Made by a program: the position numbers and the translations under genes. Below the pieces are notes generated by a model. The model had not been told where the DNA came from. It saw only the letters and a list, made by a program, of their open reading frames with translations, and ran no database searches. Below are positions 9,259-18,648 of a stretch of 64,000 nucleotides of DNA, piece after piece; position 1 is the stretch's first letter; every line of letters begins with the position of its first letter. Origin of the DNA: Pseudomonas hygromyciniae (GTDB lineage: Bacteria > Pseudomonadota > Gammaproteobacteria > Pseudomonadales > Pseudomonadaceae). Where the stretch lies: the NCBI RefSeq assembly GCF_016925675.1, contig NZ_CP070506.1:2788501-2852500 (forward strand), written 5' to 3'.

Positions 9259-10214
9259 TCTCGCCAGACCAGGGCCGGGATCGCCCGGATATAGATCAGC
9301 TCACAGACCAATTCGATCAATGTCTGGGTGATGATCGCCGCTGCGGCCAGCATGCGCATGTCTTCCGGCAAGGCCAGCGCCAATGGCAGGACCACCAGCG
9401 AATTGCGTGTGGCACTGCTGAAGGTGACTGAACGCGCCGTGGCCGCCGGCAGCCGGAACGCCCGTGCCGTCAGGGCGCCAACCACCGGTGCGAGCAACAT
9501 GAAGCCCAGGTATACCGGGATCACGGGCAACAACTGCTCGAGCTCCCGCGCCACGAACGCGATCTGCGAGCCAATCACCACCAGCAACACGGTCGCCATG
9601 GCGGGCACTGGCATCCACGCCCAGCCCTGGTTCCAGCGCGCAATATGGGGCGAGCGCCGGGCCCCGGCACACGTCAGCACCGCCAGCAGCAAAGGTACGG
9701 CGATCAGCAGCACAAACGCTTCGACAAACGGCCCGAGGGCGATCACTACCGCCGTCTCACTGTCTGGAATAAGTGTCAGGTACAACGGCAGCAGCGCCAG
9801 TTGCAGCAACAGCAGCAAAGGCGTGGCGGCCAGGGTCAATCGGGCGTCGCCTTTGCCAAGATGGGTAAACACCACCACGTAGTCGATGCAGGGTGTCAGC
9901 AGCACCAGAAGCGCGCCGATCAGGATCGCCGGTTGATCGTGCAGGCCAAGGGTAAGCGCCCAGACGAGCAGGGGGATCAACACAAAGTTGGCCACCAGCA
10001 ACGCTGCGATGAAGCGTCTGTTGGCCAGGCCCTCGCGCAGTTGCAGAAACGGGATTTGCAGGAACATCGCGTACATCAACACGGCAATCGCCGGGGTGAC
10101 GAGGCCCCCCAGGCCCTGCGCTGCCTGAGGGGCGAGCAGGCCGCCGACGGCGGCGATAATGACCGCCACGAAATAGATCGCGATTTGGTGCTGCTCAAGC
10201 TGGTCTCGGTTCAC
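9255..10214 (-). CDS. Arsenite/bile-acid-type (ACR3/BASS superfamily) transporter
   Basis: A 319-residue, ten-helix inner-membrane protein of the BASS superfamily. The conserved segment LVLLTPCIDYVVVFTHLGKG resembles the ACR3 motif region containing FTPCxDY, and VTFSSATRNSLVVLPLALALP matches the second half-site. It is often annotated as an arsenic resistance protein, but no arsR, arsC or arsH is nearby, so the substrate is open. It overlaps the upstream WYL gene by 4 bp, indicating a two-gene operon. Confidence 0.8.
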   Translation of the reverse strand: MNRDQLEQHQIAIYFVAVIIAAVGGLLAPQAAQGLGGLVTPAIAVLMYAMFLQIPFLQLREGLANRRFIAALLVANFVLIPLLVWALTLGLHDQPAILIGALLVLLTPCIDYVVVFTHLGKGDARLTLAATPLLLLLQLALLPLYLTLIPDSETAVVIALGPFVEAFVLLIAVPLLLAVLTCAGARRSPHIARWNQGWAWMPVPAMATVLLVVIGSQIAFVARELEQLLPVIPVYLGFMLLAPVVGALTARAFRLPAATARSVTFSSATRNSLVVLPLALALPEDMRMLAAAAIITQTLIELVCELIYIRAIPALVWRD

Positions 10215-11302
10215 GGAGTGTCCTTTGGCGCGGTTTCATTGCTGGCGTAAAGCGTGACGGCACGCTGCAGTGTTTGGTGTACGTGGCTGCGCAGGGTGGC
10301 CGGCGCTATGACTTCAATATCCGCCGCATTGCTCAGCAAAAACAGGCGCAGGCCCTGGGTGTCGTAGAGGCTGCAACTCAAGTCCCAATGCTGTTCACCA
10401 TGAGGCACGATCACTTGGTCGTCGGTCAGCGGGTTCTCGCTCAAGCGATTATGCAGATTGGCGCTCAGGCGCAGCTTGAGCGGCACCGGTGCCTCGCCAT
10501 GGATGGTCATCAGGTGCTTTTGCGCTTCCAGCGAATTGACATCGTAGTGATCCGGGCCGGGCACATCCAGCCAGCTTGTCTTCACGGCCAGCATGCGATG
10601 CAGCATCAGTGCGCACAGTGAGTGCGGGCCGTTGCTGCTGTACTTGCCACGTGGCTCCGTGGGCACATACCCGGCGGGCCAATGCTCTTCCACCACGTAG
10701 GCGGACAGGTAGACATTGGAGTCCTGATAGGAGAGAGCCAAAGGTTTGAGCAGGTACCGGCACTCGACGCCGTCGGCGTCCCGGGGCAGGTAGGTTACCT
10801 CCAGCGACGCGTCTTCGAGGATCGCCGCTTGGATCGTGGTCAGGTGCGCCGGGTCGTGCTTGCCGGGTTTGAGCAGGGTAAACCGCGTGCCGCTGGTGAT
10901 GCGTTGGGACCAGGCCTGGGGGCGTGCGGAGTGCTTGGTCATCTCCGACGCCGCGTATTCGCGCAGTTCACCGAGCTGCGCGGTATGGGCGTTGAACCCA
11001 AAACGCTGGGCATGCTCGAAAATCGCCGCCAGGGTCATGGCTTCGGTGGGAGAGAGCGTCAGGTCGAAACTCTCGCGGCCGGATTTCCAGTACTTGGCTT
11101 TTTTATCCGGGCCTTTTTCACCCACTGTGACCAGTTCGGTTTCGGCGAGGGCCTCAAGGTCACGCAGGGTGGTTTTGCCATGGAGGCTGAAGTCGTCGAA
11201 CCACTGGCACAGGGCGGTATGGATGTCTGCGGTCTTCATCGACGTGCCGCTGCGCTGGAGAATCTTGCGCAGCGCGGTGCGGCGTCGGTGATAATTGATC
11301 AT
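10211..11302 (-). CDS. WYL-domain transcriptional regulator
   Basis: A 363-residue regulator with an N-terminal winged HTH (residues ~10-75, containing MKTADIHTALCQWFDDFSLHGKTTLRDLEAL across two helices), a central WYL domain (~150-240; LKPLALSYQDSNVYLSAYVVEEHW) and a C-terminal WCX-like extension (~260-350). WYL proteins bind ligands, possibly nucleic acids or nucleotides, and regulate stress, defence and metabolic genes. It overlaps the BASS-type transporter downstream and is divergent from an unrecognised 334-residue gene, so either could be its target. Confidence 0.85.
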   Translation of the reverse strand: MINYHRRRTALRKILQRSGTSMKTADIHTALCQWFDDFSLHGKTTLRDLEALAETELVTVGEKGPDKKAKYWKSGRESFDLTLSPTEAMTLAAIFEHAQRFGFNAHTAQLGELREYAASEMTKHSARPQAWSQRITSGTRFTLLKPGKHDPAHLTTIQAAILEDASLEVTYLPRDADGVECRYLLKPLALSYQDSNVYLSAYVVEEHWPAGYVPTEPRGKYSSNGPHSLCALMLHRMLAVKTSWLDVPGPDHYDVNSLEAQKHLMTIHGEAPVPLKLRLSANLHNRLSENPLTDDQVIVPHGEQHWDLSCSLYDTQGLRLFLLSNAADIEVIAPATLRSHVHQTLQRAVTLYASNETAPKDTP

Positions 11303-11402
11303 GGCCGATACTCAAAGACAAAAAGTGGGTTTATTCGCTGGGACTATGTGCTCGCTGGCAAGCAAACCCGCGATTTAGAGCGCCAGCCCACAGGAGCATT
11401 TC

Positions 11403-12407
11403 ATGAACTGCAAAACCTATCTAGCCCTGCCACACGTTATTGCGTTCACTCGCTGGTTGGCCTCGGAGCTTGAATCCACGGTGCTGTTCAAGCATGAGTA
11501 CGTCAACCGCAAAACCGGCGTGCATTGGTCGTGCAGCAGCTTGTACAACGCATTCGAACACTATCGCTGGAACCATCCGGGCAATGCGCGCCTGGACTTT
11601 GCTCCAGGCACCAGTGCGCTCAGCAACGGGACGGCCCTGGCGGCCTTGCGTAAAGACCTGCTGGCGGCTGCCGGCGACGATTCCCGCTGCGCTGAAGCGG
11701 CGAGCGATGTCATGCGTTGGGGTGGGGTCACGGCGCACAACGTGGACTGGTTGCAGACAAACAAGGTTGGGCTGGCCGGTCTGCTGCAAACCGTCGTGGC
11801 AGCGCTGGACGCCGGTGATGAGCGTGCACCGGTGTTGCGTTCCGACCACTTGCGCTTCAACGCCGGGATGACCAAGGTGTATTCCCTGCTGTGCAAGGAC
11901 TTCATTATCTACGACAGCCGCGTGGCCGCAGGCCTGGGCTGGTTGGTGGTGAAATACTGTCATGCACACGACCTGGTAAAAGTACCGCCGGCCCTGTGCT
12001 TCCCCTGGGCCAACGCCAAGGAAGACAAGGATGCCCTCGCGCCAAAACGCCGCAATCCCGGTGGCGAGGGGTTCAAGTTCACGGGTTTGCGCTCCGGGCA
12101 CCACCATGCCATGTGGAACCTGCGCGCCAGCTGGTTGCTCAGTGCCGTGCTCAAGCATCCTGACGCTGCCGGCAGCCGCTTCCAGCAGGTGGCGGCGCCG
12201 AATGATCCATTGCGTGCCATGGAGGCGGCGCTGTTTATGATTGGCTATGACCTGGGCCAGGAAGCCGAGGCGCCATACCAGGAATACAGCGCCGAGTTTG
12301 CCGAGAAGATCCTAGCGGCTGCCCGTGGGAATTTTGTCGAGGTCAGTGCCGATGACCTGATTGCGCAGTTGGATGACATGCTGGCCAAGGCACGGGTGCC
12401 AGGCTAG
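11403..12407 (+). CDS. Conserved-looking hypothetical protein, divergent from WYL regulator
   Basis: I do not recognise this 334-residue protein with certainty. It is cytoplasmic-looking, with no signal peptide or TM helix, and starts at an ATG behind a good CAGGAG site. Distinct segments are a central IIYDSRVAAGLGWLVVKY (~residues 163-180), a basic stretch KRRNPGGEGFKFTGLRSGHHHAMWN (split motifs ~217-241), and an acidic C-terminus. The IYDSRVA-type segment recalls helix-hairpin-helix/OGG-fold DNA glycosylase-like proteins, but this is a weak impression. Its GC content and codon use match the flanking genes. Divergence from a WYL regulator, about 100 bp apart, suggests shared regulation. Confidence 0.6.
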   Translation: MNCKTYLALPHVIAFTRWLASELESTVLFKHEYVNRKTGVHWSCSSLYNAFEHYRWNHPGNARLDFAPGTSALSNGTALAALRKDLLAAAGDDSRCAEAASDVMRWGGVTAHNVDWLQTNKVGLAGLLQTVVAALDAGDERAPVLRSDHLRFNAGMTKVYSLLCKDFIIYDSRVAAGLGWLVVKYCHAHDLVKVPPALCFPWANAKEDKDALAPKRRNPGGEGFKFTGLRSGHHHAMWNLRASWLLSAVLKHPDAAGSRFQQVAAPNDPLRAMEAALFMIGYDLGQEAEAPYQEYSAEFAEKILAAARGNFVEVSADDLIAQLDDMLAKARVPG

Positions 12408-12428
12408 CAATAGCATCTTTAGGCCGGT

Positions 12429-13055
12429 CTATTTTTGGCTGAGTGCCGCTACCGAAAGCCCGGACGCGACGAAGGTCAGTCCGGCGCCTACATTCAGGCC
12501 ATTGACCACTTTTGGCTTGCGCTGCAGCCAGGTCGACAGCCGCGTCGCAAAAATCCCCATGAGCGCAAAGCCCAGTGCGGTCAACGCGGCGAACCAGGCA
12601 CCGTAGACCATCATTTGCACGGTGACCGAGCCCAATGACGGGTTGACGAACTGTGGGATGAATGCGAGCACAAACAACCCCGGCTTGGGGTTCAGCGCCG
12701 CCGACAGGAAGCCAGTGAGGAAGATGCTTTTGAGCGGTTGCCGCGCCGCCGGCTTGAAGTTGATCAGGCTGCGCGAACGCAGGACCTTGATGCCCAGCCA
12801 CAACAGGTAGCTGGCGCCGATGACTTTGACTACCCAGAAGGCCACGGCGGACGTCTGCATCAACAGGGTCAAGCCCAGCGATGCCGTCGCCACGTGAAAC
12901 AGAATCCCGGTGCCCGACGCGATACCCGAAATGGCTGCGGCCATACGCCCCTGGCTCAGGCCCCTGGCGATTGCCAGCAGGTTGTCCGGTCCCGGGGAGA
13001 GCACCAGCAACAGGCAGGCAGCGGTATAAGTCAGCCAGATATCCAGTGGGAACAT
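12429..13055 (-). CDS. LysE/RhtB-family amino-acid exporter
   Basis: A 208-residue inner-membrane exporter with about six TM helices. The signature LLLVLSPGPDNLLAIARGLSQG near residues 16-37 (LysE/RhtB family, usual length ~205) and NPKPGLFVLAFIPQFV in the middle are diagnostic. These proteins export amino acids such as homoserine, threonine or lysine; the substrate here is unknown. It is convergent with the 334-residue gene. No regulator is adjacent. Confidence 0.9.
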   Translation of the reverse strand: MFPLDIWLTYTAACLLLVLSPGPDNLLAIARGLSQGRMAAAISGIASGTGILFHVATASLGLTLLMQTSAVAFWVVKVIGASYLLWLGIKVLRSRSLINFKPAARQPLKSIFLTGFLSAALNPKPGLFVLAFIPQFVNPSLGSVTVQMMVYGAWFAALTALGFALMGIFATRLSTWLQRKPKVVNGLNVGAGLTFVASGLSVAALSQK

Positions 13056-13137
13056 AACGACAGTCCTTTCGTCAACGGTTGTAGTCCGCCATGGTGTTCC
13101 AATCAGGCAACCCTGATCAAGCTCAATCCAGTTGCCT

Positions 13138-13160
13138 GGGAGCCGGGAATGCCGGCTCCC
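13138..13160. repeat. GC-rich hairpin downstream of gcd
   Basis: GGGAGCCGG and CCGGCTCCC form a 9-bp stem with a 5-nt loop (gaatg). It is located about 20 bp after the gcd stop on the minus strand. No T-run follows, so it is more like a single REP palindrome or an RNA-stabilising hairpin than a classical terminator. Confidence 0.55.
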
Positions 13161-13178
13161 ACCTTCAAACAGCGGGGA

Positions 13179-15584
13179 TCAAGGCAGTGCGTAGGCGATT
13201 ACGTAGTCGCCACGGTCGGTGGACTGGCGCGCGCCACCGGCCGTGATGACCACATATTGCTTGCCGGTCTTGGGCGACACGTAAGTCATCGGCCCACCCT
13301 GGCTGCCCACGGGCAGTCGGGCTTTCCAGGCTTCTTCGCCATTGGCGCTGTTGAAGGCGCGCAGGTAGAAGTCCTGGGTGCCGGCGATAAACACCAGGCC
13401 GCCCTGGGTGGACAGGGTACCGCCCAGGGTCGGCAGGCCAACCTTGATCGGCAGGTGCATGCGAATGCCCAGCGGGCCGGTGTCTTCAACCGTGCCAACG
13501 GGTACTTGCCAGGCAATTTTCTGGGTTTTCATGTCGATGGCGGTCAAGGTACCGAACGGCGGTGCCTGGCACGGAATACCGGCCACCGACAGGAAGCGGT
13601 TTTTGTTCACGGCGTAAGGCGTGCCCTTGAGGGGGACCGCGCCCATCCCGGTGTTCAGCGCTTCGCCACCGGAGGAGGCCTGGGCCTTGTTCTGCGACGG
13701 GGTCATCTGGATCCACAGGCCCAGGCGCATATCGTTGACGAAGATAAAGCCATGCACCGGGTCGGTGGAAATGCTGCCCCAGTTCATACCGCCCAGGGAG
13801 CCCGGGAAACTCAGTGACTTATCGGTACCCGGTGCGGTGTACAAGCCTTCGTAGCGCATGCTTTTGAAGTCGATGCGGCACAGCAACTGGTCATAGGGGG
13901 TTGCGCCCCACATGTCCGATTCGCTCAGGGTCTGCGCACCGATCTGCGGCATGCCCACGGACCTTGGCTGGGTGGGGGAGTACGGCTCATTGGGAATATT
14001 GGCCGCCTTGACGGGCACTTCTTCCACTGCGGTCAGCGGTTTGCCAGTGGCGCGGTCCAGGACATAGATCTGCCCGGCCTTGGTGCCGATCACCACGGCC
14101 GGTACGGTTTTGCCGTCGGCCAGGGTGAAGTCGATCAGGCTGGGTTGCATGGGCAGGTCGAAGTCCCAGAGGTCGTTGTGCACGGTCTGGTACACCCACT
14201 TTTCTTCACCGGTGGAGGCGTCCAGCGCCAGTACGGAGGCGCCGTATTTGTGGTTGAGCTGGGTGCGTTCGACACCATAGATATCGGTGGACGAGCTGCC
14301 CATCGGCAGGAATACAGTATTCATCAGTGGGTCATAGGACATCGGCGCCCAGCTGTTGGGGGTGCTGCGCACATACGTGCTGTCTGCGGCTGGCGCCTGC
14401 TTGTCTTCAGGGTTGCCTGGGTCGAACGCCCAGCGCATCTGCCCACTGATCACATCAAAACCGCGGATCACGCCGCCCGGCATATCGGTCTGGACGTTAT
14501 CGGCGACGCGCCCGCCAACCACTACGGTGGTGCCGGCGATCAATGGCGCTGAAGACAGCTGGTAATAGCTGTCCGGCACATTGCCCAGGCCAGCTTTCAG
14601 ATCTACTTGGCCGTGGTTGCCAAAACCCTCGCAGAACTCACCGGTATCGGCATCCACCGCAATCAGGCGTGCATCGATGGTATTGGTCAACAGGCGCCGC
14701 TGGCATTGCGCACCGGCGGGCACGCTGACGGCAATGATCGGTGAGCTGTTGGCCTGGGTCGGTTGGGCGATAGGCGCGCTGGCGTCGAAATAGGCCATGC
14801 CACGGCAGCGCTGCCACACCGCCGATTGGGCGTTGATGTTGTTCTTCCACAGCTCTTTGCCGGTGTCGGCATCCAACGCGATCAGGTTGTTATGGGGCGT
14901 GCAGATAAACACCTTGTTGCCGATCTGCAGGGGCGTGAGTTGATCTTCGGCGCCGTTGCCGTCGCTGATGGCCACATCACCGGTGCGATAGGTCCAGGCC
15001 ACCTTGAGCTTGTCGACGTTGCTGCGATTGATCTGGTCCAGGGCGGCAAAACGGCTGCCGCCTTCGGTGTTGCCGTAGTGTGCCCAGTCCTTCTGCGCTT
15101 GTGCCGGCGCAACGGGTGTCAGGCCTGGGCCATCGCCGTTTGGTGCGACGCTGGGGTGGGCGACAAACATATTGCCAGCCGCCACGGCCAATGCCACCGC
15201 CAGCACGCCCGCCACGCCGTAGGCGCCACGGCCCGCGTCCGGTGCCAGCCATGGATAGACCAGCGCCACCGCCAGGCCAATGACGGCGAACATGAACAAC
15301 CGCGAAAACAACGGCCAGAACACCAGGCCTACATCCAATACCGCCCACACGGCAGTGCCGAGCAAAAATGCCGCGAACAACCAGGCACCCGCCGGTTTTC
15401 GCTGTGCAATCAACAGGCCCGCGATGGCCATGGCCACGCCGCCGACCAGGAAGTAGCCCGAGCCTCCCAGACTCAGCAGTTTTGCCCCGCCGACAGCCAA
15501 GGCCACGCCGAGCAGGACGATAATGACGCCCAAACCCAGCAACAGGAATCGAGAGGCGCCAGTGGCGCGGGGTGTGTGTTTCAT
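13179..15584 (-). CDS. gcd: Membrane-bound PQQ-dependent glucose dehydrogenase
   Basis: An 801-residue quinoprotein that oxidises glucose to gluconolactone in the periplasm and passes electrons to ubiquinone. This starts the pseudomonad direct oxidative pathway and acid-driven phosphate solubilisation. Five N-terminal TM helices (residues ~10-145) precede an eight-bladed PQQ propeller with tryptophan-docking motifs. WAHYGNTEGGSRFAALDQIN, SPNSWAP-type and YQTVHNDLWDFDLPMQP segments correspond to E. coli Gcd. Length matches the family (~800). No pqq genes are in the window. A quinate/shikimate dehydrogenase is the main alternative, less likely from the visible similarity. Confidence 0.9.
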   Translation of the reverse strand: MKHTPRATGASRFLLLGLGVIIVLLGVALAVGGAKLLSLGGSGYFLVGGVAMAIAGLLIAQRKPAGAWLFAAFLLGTAVWAVLDVGLVFWPLFSRLFMFAVIGLAVALVYPWLAPDAGRGAYGVAGVLAVALAVAAGNMFVAHPSVAPNGDGPGLTPVAPAQAQKDWAHYGNTEGGSRFAALDQINRSNVDKLKVAWTYRTGDVAISDGNGAEDQLTPLQIGNKVFICTPHNNLIALDADTGKELWKNNINAQSAVWQRCRGMAYFDASAPIAQPTQANSSPIIAVSVPAGAQCQRRLLTNTIDARLIAVDADTGEFCEGFGNHGQVDLKAGLGNVPDSYYQLSSAPLIAGTTVVVGGRVADNVQTDMPGGVIRGFDVISGQMRWAFDPGNPEDKQAPAADSTYVRSTPNSWAPMSYDPLMNTVFLPMGSSSTDIYGVERTQLNHKYGASVLALDASTGEEKWVYQTVHNDLWDFDLPMQPSLIDFTLADGKTVPAVVIGTKAGQIYVLDRATGKPLTAVEEVPVKAANIPNEPYSPTQPRSVGMPQIGAQTLSESDMWGATPYDQLLCRIDFKSMRYEGLYTAPGTDKSLSFPGSLGGMNWGSISTDPVHGFIFVNDMRLGLWIQMTPSQNKAQASSGGEALNTGMGAVPLKGTPYAVNKNRFLSVAGIPCQAPPFGTLTAIDMKTQKIAWQVPVGTVEDTGPLGIRMHLPIKVGLPTLGGTLSTQGGLVFIAGTQDFYLRAFNSANGEEAWKARLPVGSQGGPMTYVSPKTGKQYVVITAGGARQSTDRGDYVIAYALP

Positions 15585-15671
15585 GTCGAGAAAGCCCGAG
15601 GGTGATGGTCCAGGGGGCGAATGATAGCAAGCTAATTAACCGGTTGGTACATTCTGTCTGCGCACAAATGC

Positions 15672-15696
15672 AAAAGCCCCGTTAACCGGGGCTTTG
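15672..15696 (-). terminator. Terminator after mntP
   Basis: AAAGCCCCG and CGGGGCTTT pair as a 9-bp stem with a 5-nt loop. On the minus strand the stem ends in TTTT-G, about 20 bp beyond the mntP stop. The near-symmetric stem may also act in the other direction. Confidence 0.75.
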
Positions 15697-15715
15697 CTTG
15701 GTACAAGGTCGCGAG

Positions 15716-16279
15716 TCAGACGGACAGGTGCTCATACAAAATCGTTGCACCGACGATCATCAGTACCACGCCGCCCACGATCTCTGCGCGCTTGCCGAAC
15801 ACGGTGCCCAGGACCCGGCCGAGCATCACGCCGATAGTGACCATGGTCATGGTCGCCAGGCCGATGGCGGCAGCGGCCACCCAGATATTCACATCGACAA
15901 ACGCCAGGCCGACACCGACCGCGAGGGCATCGATGCTGGTGGCGAAAGCAGTGACGGCGAGGACCAGGAAGGAGTGCTGGGCGCTTTTCTCTTCGGCCTC
16001 GTCTTCGTGCTTGAGGCCGTTGTAAATCATGTGCAGGCCCAGGACCCCCAGCAAGGTGAAGGCGATCCAGTGGTCCCAGTTTGCCACCCAGCGCGTGGCG
16101 GCTTGGCCGATCAGCCAGCCGATGATCGGGGTGATGGCTTCGATGACGCCGAAAATCAGGCCGGTGCGCAGCGCTTCGGCCAGGCGAGGTTTGTGCAGGC
16201 TGGAGCCTTTACCAATAGCGGCGGCGAAGGCATCCGTGGACATGGCCAGGGCGAGGAGAATGAGGGAAACAGGATTCAC
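15716..16279 (-). CDS. mntP: Manganese efflux pump MntP
   Basis: A 187-residue, six-helix inner-membrane Mn(II) exporter. It has the two DUF204-type repeats with acidic motifs: [17 protein letters not shown] near the N-terminus and [19 protein letters not shown] in the second half, both containing the Asp residues needed for transport. Length matches E. coli MntP (188). The 5' leader holds a yybP-ykoY riboswitch, which independently supports a manganese role. Confidence 0.95.
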   Translation of the reverse strand: MNPVSLILLALAMSTDAFAAAIGKGSSLHKPRLAEALRTGLIFGVIEAITPIIGWLIGQAATRWVANWDHWIAFTLLGVLGLHMIYNGLKHEDEAEEKSAQHSFLVLAVTAFATSIDALAVGVGLAFVDVNIWVAAAAIGLATMTMVTIGVMLGRVLGTVFGKRAEIVGGVVLMIVGATILYEHLSV

Positions 16280-16361
16280 GGGTGGGTCTTCCAGTCGGGC
16301 TATGAGTCAACGACACAACCACACGCCCGACTTTAGGCATGGATGTGTCGCTGGTCTCACC

Positions 16362-16455
16362 AACCAAAAGGTGTTCGTACCACGGCAGGTTGCCGAGAAT
16401 GTTGATACGAACGCTTGCGAAAGGCTCACAAGCAGGCTACTCCCCAACGAGGTCC
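16362..16455 (-). ncRNA. yybP-ykoY manganese riboswitch in the mntP leader
   Basis: Reading the minus strand, the leader contains TTGGGGAGTAGCC, the hallmark L1 sequence of yybP-ykoY RNAs. Further on, TATCAACATTCTCGGC matches the second conserved loop block. Complementary arms CGTTCGTA and TACGAAC enclose the latter. A downstream pair, AGTCGGGC with GCCCGACT close to the start codon, could be the expression platform. Mn(II) binding to this class normally switches mntP on. The 5' and 3' limits are approximate. Confidence 0.88.
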
Positions 16456-16509
16456 GGGATCTTATGCGCACAAACATGAAAAAAACGTCAAAGCCCGGCA
16501 GCAAGCCGC

Positions 16510-17895
16510 TCAATGTGAATGAAGCGGCGCGCCTTGGTTGATCCGCAGTTCAGCGCATAGCCCGCCCTGGGGCAGGTTGTACAACTGCAGGCTGCTGTCG
16601 ATCTTGCTGACGATCATCTGCACAATCGCCAGTCCCAACCCGGCGCCGTTGCCGTGCCCCTGGGTGTAGAAGCGCTCGAACAGGCGCGCATATTCACCCT
16701 CATCGATACCGGGGCCGGCATCCTCGACGCTGATATACACCGCCCCGCAGCCCTGCGGTTGTACTTGGACCCTGACCTCGCTGCCAGGCGGGGCGAAGTT
16801 CAGGGCGTTGGTCACCAGGTTCTGCAGGGCGATCGCCAGGGCGACGGGGTCGGTCTTGACCAGGCAGTGGTGGTCGCTGTCGAGGATCAGCTCGATATCC
16901 TTTGCCAGCGCCAGCGGTGCCAGTTCAGCCAGTTCCTCCCGCACCAGCTCGGTCAGTTCCACTTCGCATCGCTCGGGGTTGGCCAGGCGCGGCTCGATAC
17001 GCGCCATGGTCAGCAACTGACTGGCGATGCGCGTGGCGCGGTCGACGGCGCTGACCAGAAACTCCAGGGCTTCCTCCCGTTGCTGTGGGGTGCCGGCCAT
17101 CTGGGCGTTTTGCGCATGGATCCGCAGGATCGCCAGAGGCGTGCGCAGCTCGTGGGCGGCATCGGCGATAAAACGTCGTTCTCGCGCCAGCAGGTTATCG
17201 ATCTGTTGCAACAGGCGATTGAGCGCGGTCTGCATGGGTTCGAGGTCGTGGGGCAGGGGGCGCAGGTTGAGCGGCTTGAGGGTTTCGGTAGTGCGTCCAC
17301 GGATGGTACGGGCCATTGCGCGCAACGGCTGCAACCCCCAGCCGATGGTCAGCCAGATCAAGGTGGCCAGCAGCGGCACGCCAATCACACTGGGCCACAG
17401 CGTATGGCCGACGATGCGCTGGATCAGGTCCTGGCGAATGTCATCACGCTCGCCCACCCAGATCAGCAGTCCTTGCTGTGGGTCCTTGAGCAGGAAGGCG
17501 CACCAGTCGTGGCCGTTGTCCATCAGGTCGTGGGCGCCGAGGGTCGCCGGTGGTGCCTTCAGTTCCGGGGCTTCGGCCGAGCGCACCAGCAATTGGCCGT
17601 CAGTGCGCCACACCTGGAATGTCAGGCGGGTTTCGTAAGGGTGCGCTGCTCCAGTGTCGCCCACGCGGCTCATGGCTGCGTCGAAGGCCTGGTAGAGCCG
17701 GTTCCAATCGTTGTCCCCCGGCGCACGTTGTGCCAGCACCCCTTGCAGCAGGCGCGCACTTTGCGCGAGCTGGGCGTCATACACTTCTTCGATCTCGTGG
17801 TGGCTGTCGCGCAGCACCAGCCAACTGATCAGCACATCGCCCAGCAGAACGAGGATCAGCACCGGCACCAGGATGCGTGTACGTATCGAGGTCAT
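16510..17895 (-). CDS. Sensor histidine kinase, QseC/PmrB-like
   Basis: A 461-residue inner-membrane sensor kinase. TM1 is at about residues 8-28, a periplasmic domain of ~135 residues follows, then TM2 at about 165-187 and a HAMP-like linker. The phospho-acceptor is in FIADAAHELRTPLAIL; N-box NLVTNALNFAP, G1 VEDAGPGI and G2 GAGLGLAIV complete the ATPase. It starts 4 bp inside the response-regulator gene, so the two are coupled. The signal is not evident; the PepSY protein and cytochrome encoded divergently suggest a metal or redox cue, as for BqsS-type kinases. Confidence 0.9.
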   Translation of the reverse strand: MTSIRTRILVPVLILVLLGDVLISWLVLRDSHHEIEEVYDAQLAQSARLLQGVLAQRAPGDNDWNRLYQAFDAAMSRVGDTGAAHPYETRLTFQVWRTDGQLLVRSAEAPELKAPPATLGAHDLMDNGHDWCAFLLKDPQQGLLIWVGERDDIRQDLIQRIVGHTLWPSVIGVPLLATLIWLTIGWGLQPLRAMARTIRGRTTETLKPLNLRPLPHDLEPMQTALNRLLQQIDNLLARERRFIADAAHELRTPLAILRIHAQNAQMAGTPQQREEALEFLVSAVDRATRIASQLLTMARIEPRLANPERCEVELTELVREELAELAPLALAKDIELILDSDHHCLVKTDPVALAIALQNLVTNALNFAPPGSEVRVQVQPQGCGAVYISVEDAGPGIDEGEYARLFERFYTQGHGNGAGLGLAIVQMIVSKIDSSLQLYNLPQGGLCAELRINQGAPLHSH

Positions 17896-18554
17896 GGCTT
17901 GAGCTCCATCACATACCCGACGCCGCGCACCGTGCGGATCAGCTCGGTCGAAAGTTTTTTGCGCAGGTTATGGATCAACACTTCCAGGGTGTTGCTCTCG
18001 ACCTTTTCCTGCCAACCATACAAGGCCCGGGACAGGCGTTCGCGGGTCACCACGTTGCCGGGGCGCGCCAACAGTTGATGGAGCAACTGGTACTCCATCG
18101 GCGTCACCACCACCGGGTTGCCGTGCCAGGTGACCTGCTGGCCGACCGGATCCAGGCACACGCCCGCATGCTCCAGCAGTGGCTGCGCGCGGCCTTGGCT
18201 GCGCCGCAGCAAAGCGCGGATGCGGGCCTTGAGTTCGTCGACATCGAAGGGTTTGATCAGGTAGTCGTCAGCGCCGGCATCCAGCCCGGCAATCCGTTCG
18301 GCGGTGCCGTCGCGGGCGGTCAGGATCAATACCGGCAGGTCCTGTTGCCGATCGCGCAATTGACGCAACAGGGCCAGGCCGTCGAGGCGCGGCAGGCCAA
18401 GGTCGAGCAGCAGAAGATCGAAGCTTTCGCTGCGTAACGCATGTAGCGCACTGGCGCCGTCGTGCAACCAGTCCAGGGTGTAGCCCTCGCTGCTCAGGGC
18501 GACGCGGATGCCTTGGCCGAGGGCCCGATCATCTTCGACCAACAATAGGCGCAT
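17892..18554 (-). CDS. OmpR-family response regulator, QseB/PmrA-like
   Basis: A 220-residue response regulator. The receiver domain begins MRLLLVEDDRALGQGI, with phospho-accepting Asp in LLLLDLGLPR and Lys in DYLIKPFD, followed by an OmpR-type winged helix (GNVVTRERLSRALYGW and EVLIHNLRKKL). The start at 18554 was chosen because it gives the canonical receiver N-terminus; the frame stays open 47 codons upstream, without family similarity. A PmrA-box-like repeat in the divergent promoter region suggests autoregulation and control of the PepSY/cytochrome genes. Confidence 0.92.
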   Translation of the reverse strand: MRLLLVEDDRALGQGIRVALSSEGYTLDWLHDGASALHALRSESFDLLLLDLGLPRLDGLALLRQLRDRQQDLPVLILTARDGTAERIAGLDAGADDYLIKPFDVDELKARIRALLRRSQGRAQPLLEHAGVCLDPVGQQVTWHGNPVVVTPMEYQLLHQLLARPGNVVTRERLSRALYGWQEKVESNTLEVLIHNLRKKLSTELIRTVRGVGYVMELKP

Positions 18555-18648
18555 GGTGTGTTCCCGATGTGATATCGGCGGCATCATGCCGCTGCCGAGA
18601 CGGGCGTGGCAGGCCGGGCGACGAGAAACATGTAACCACTCATTACCA

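Noticed and set aside
13138..13160. Considered as an intrinsic terminator of gcd
   Set aside because: No run of T follows on the minus strand; kept as a hairpin repeat only.
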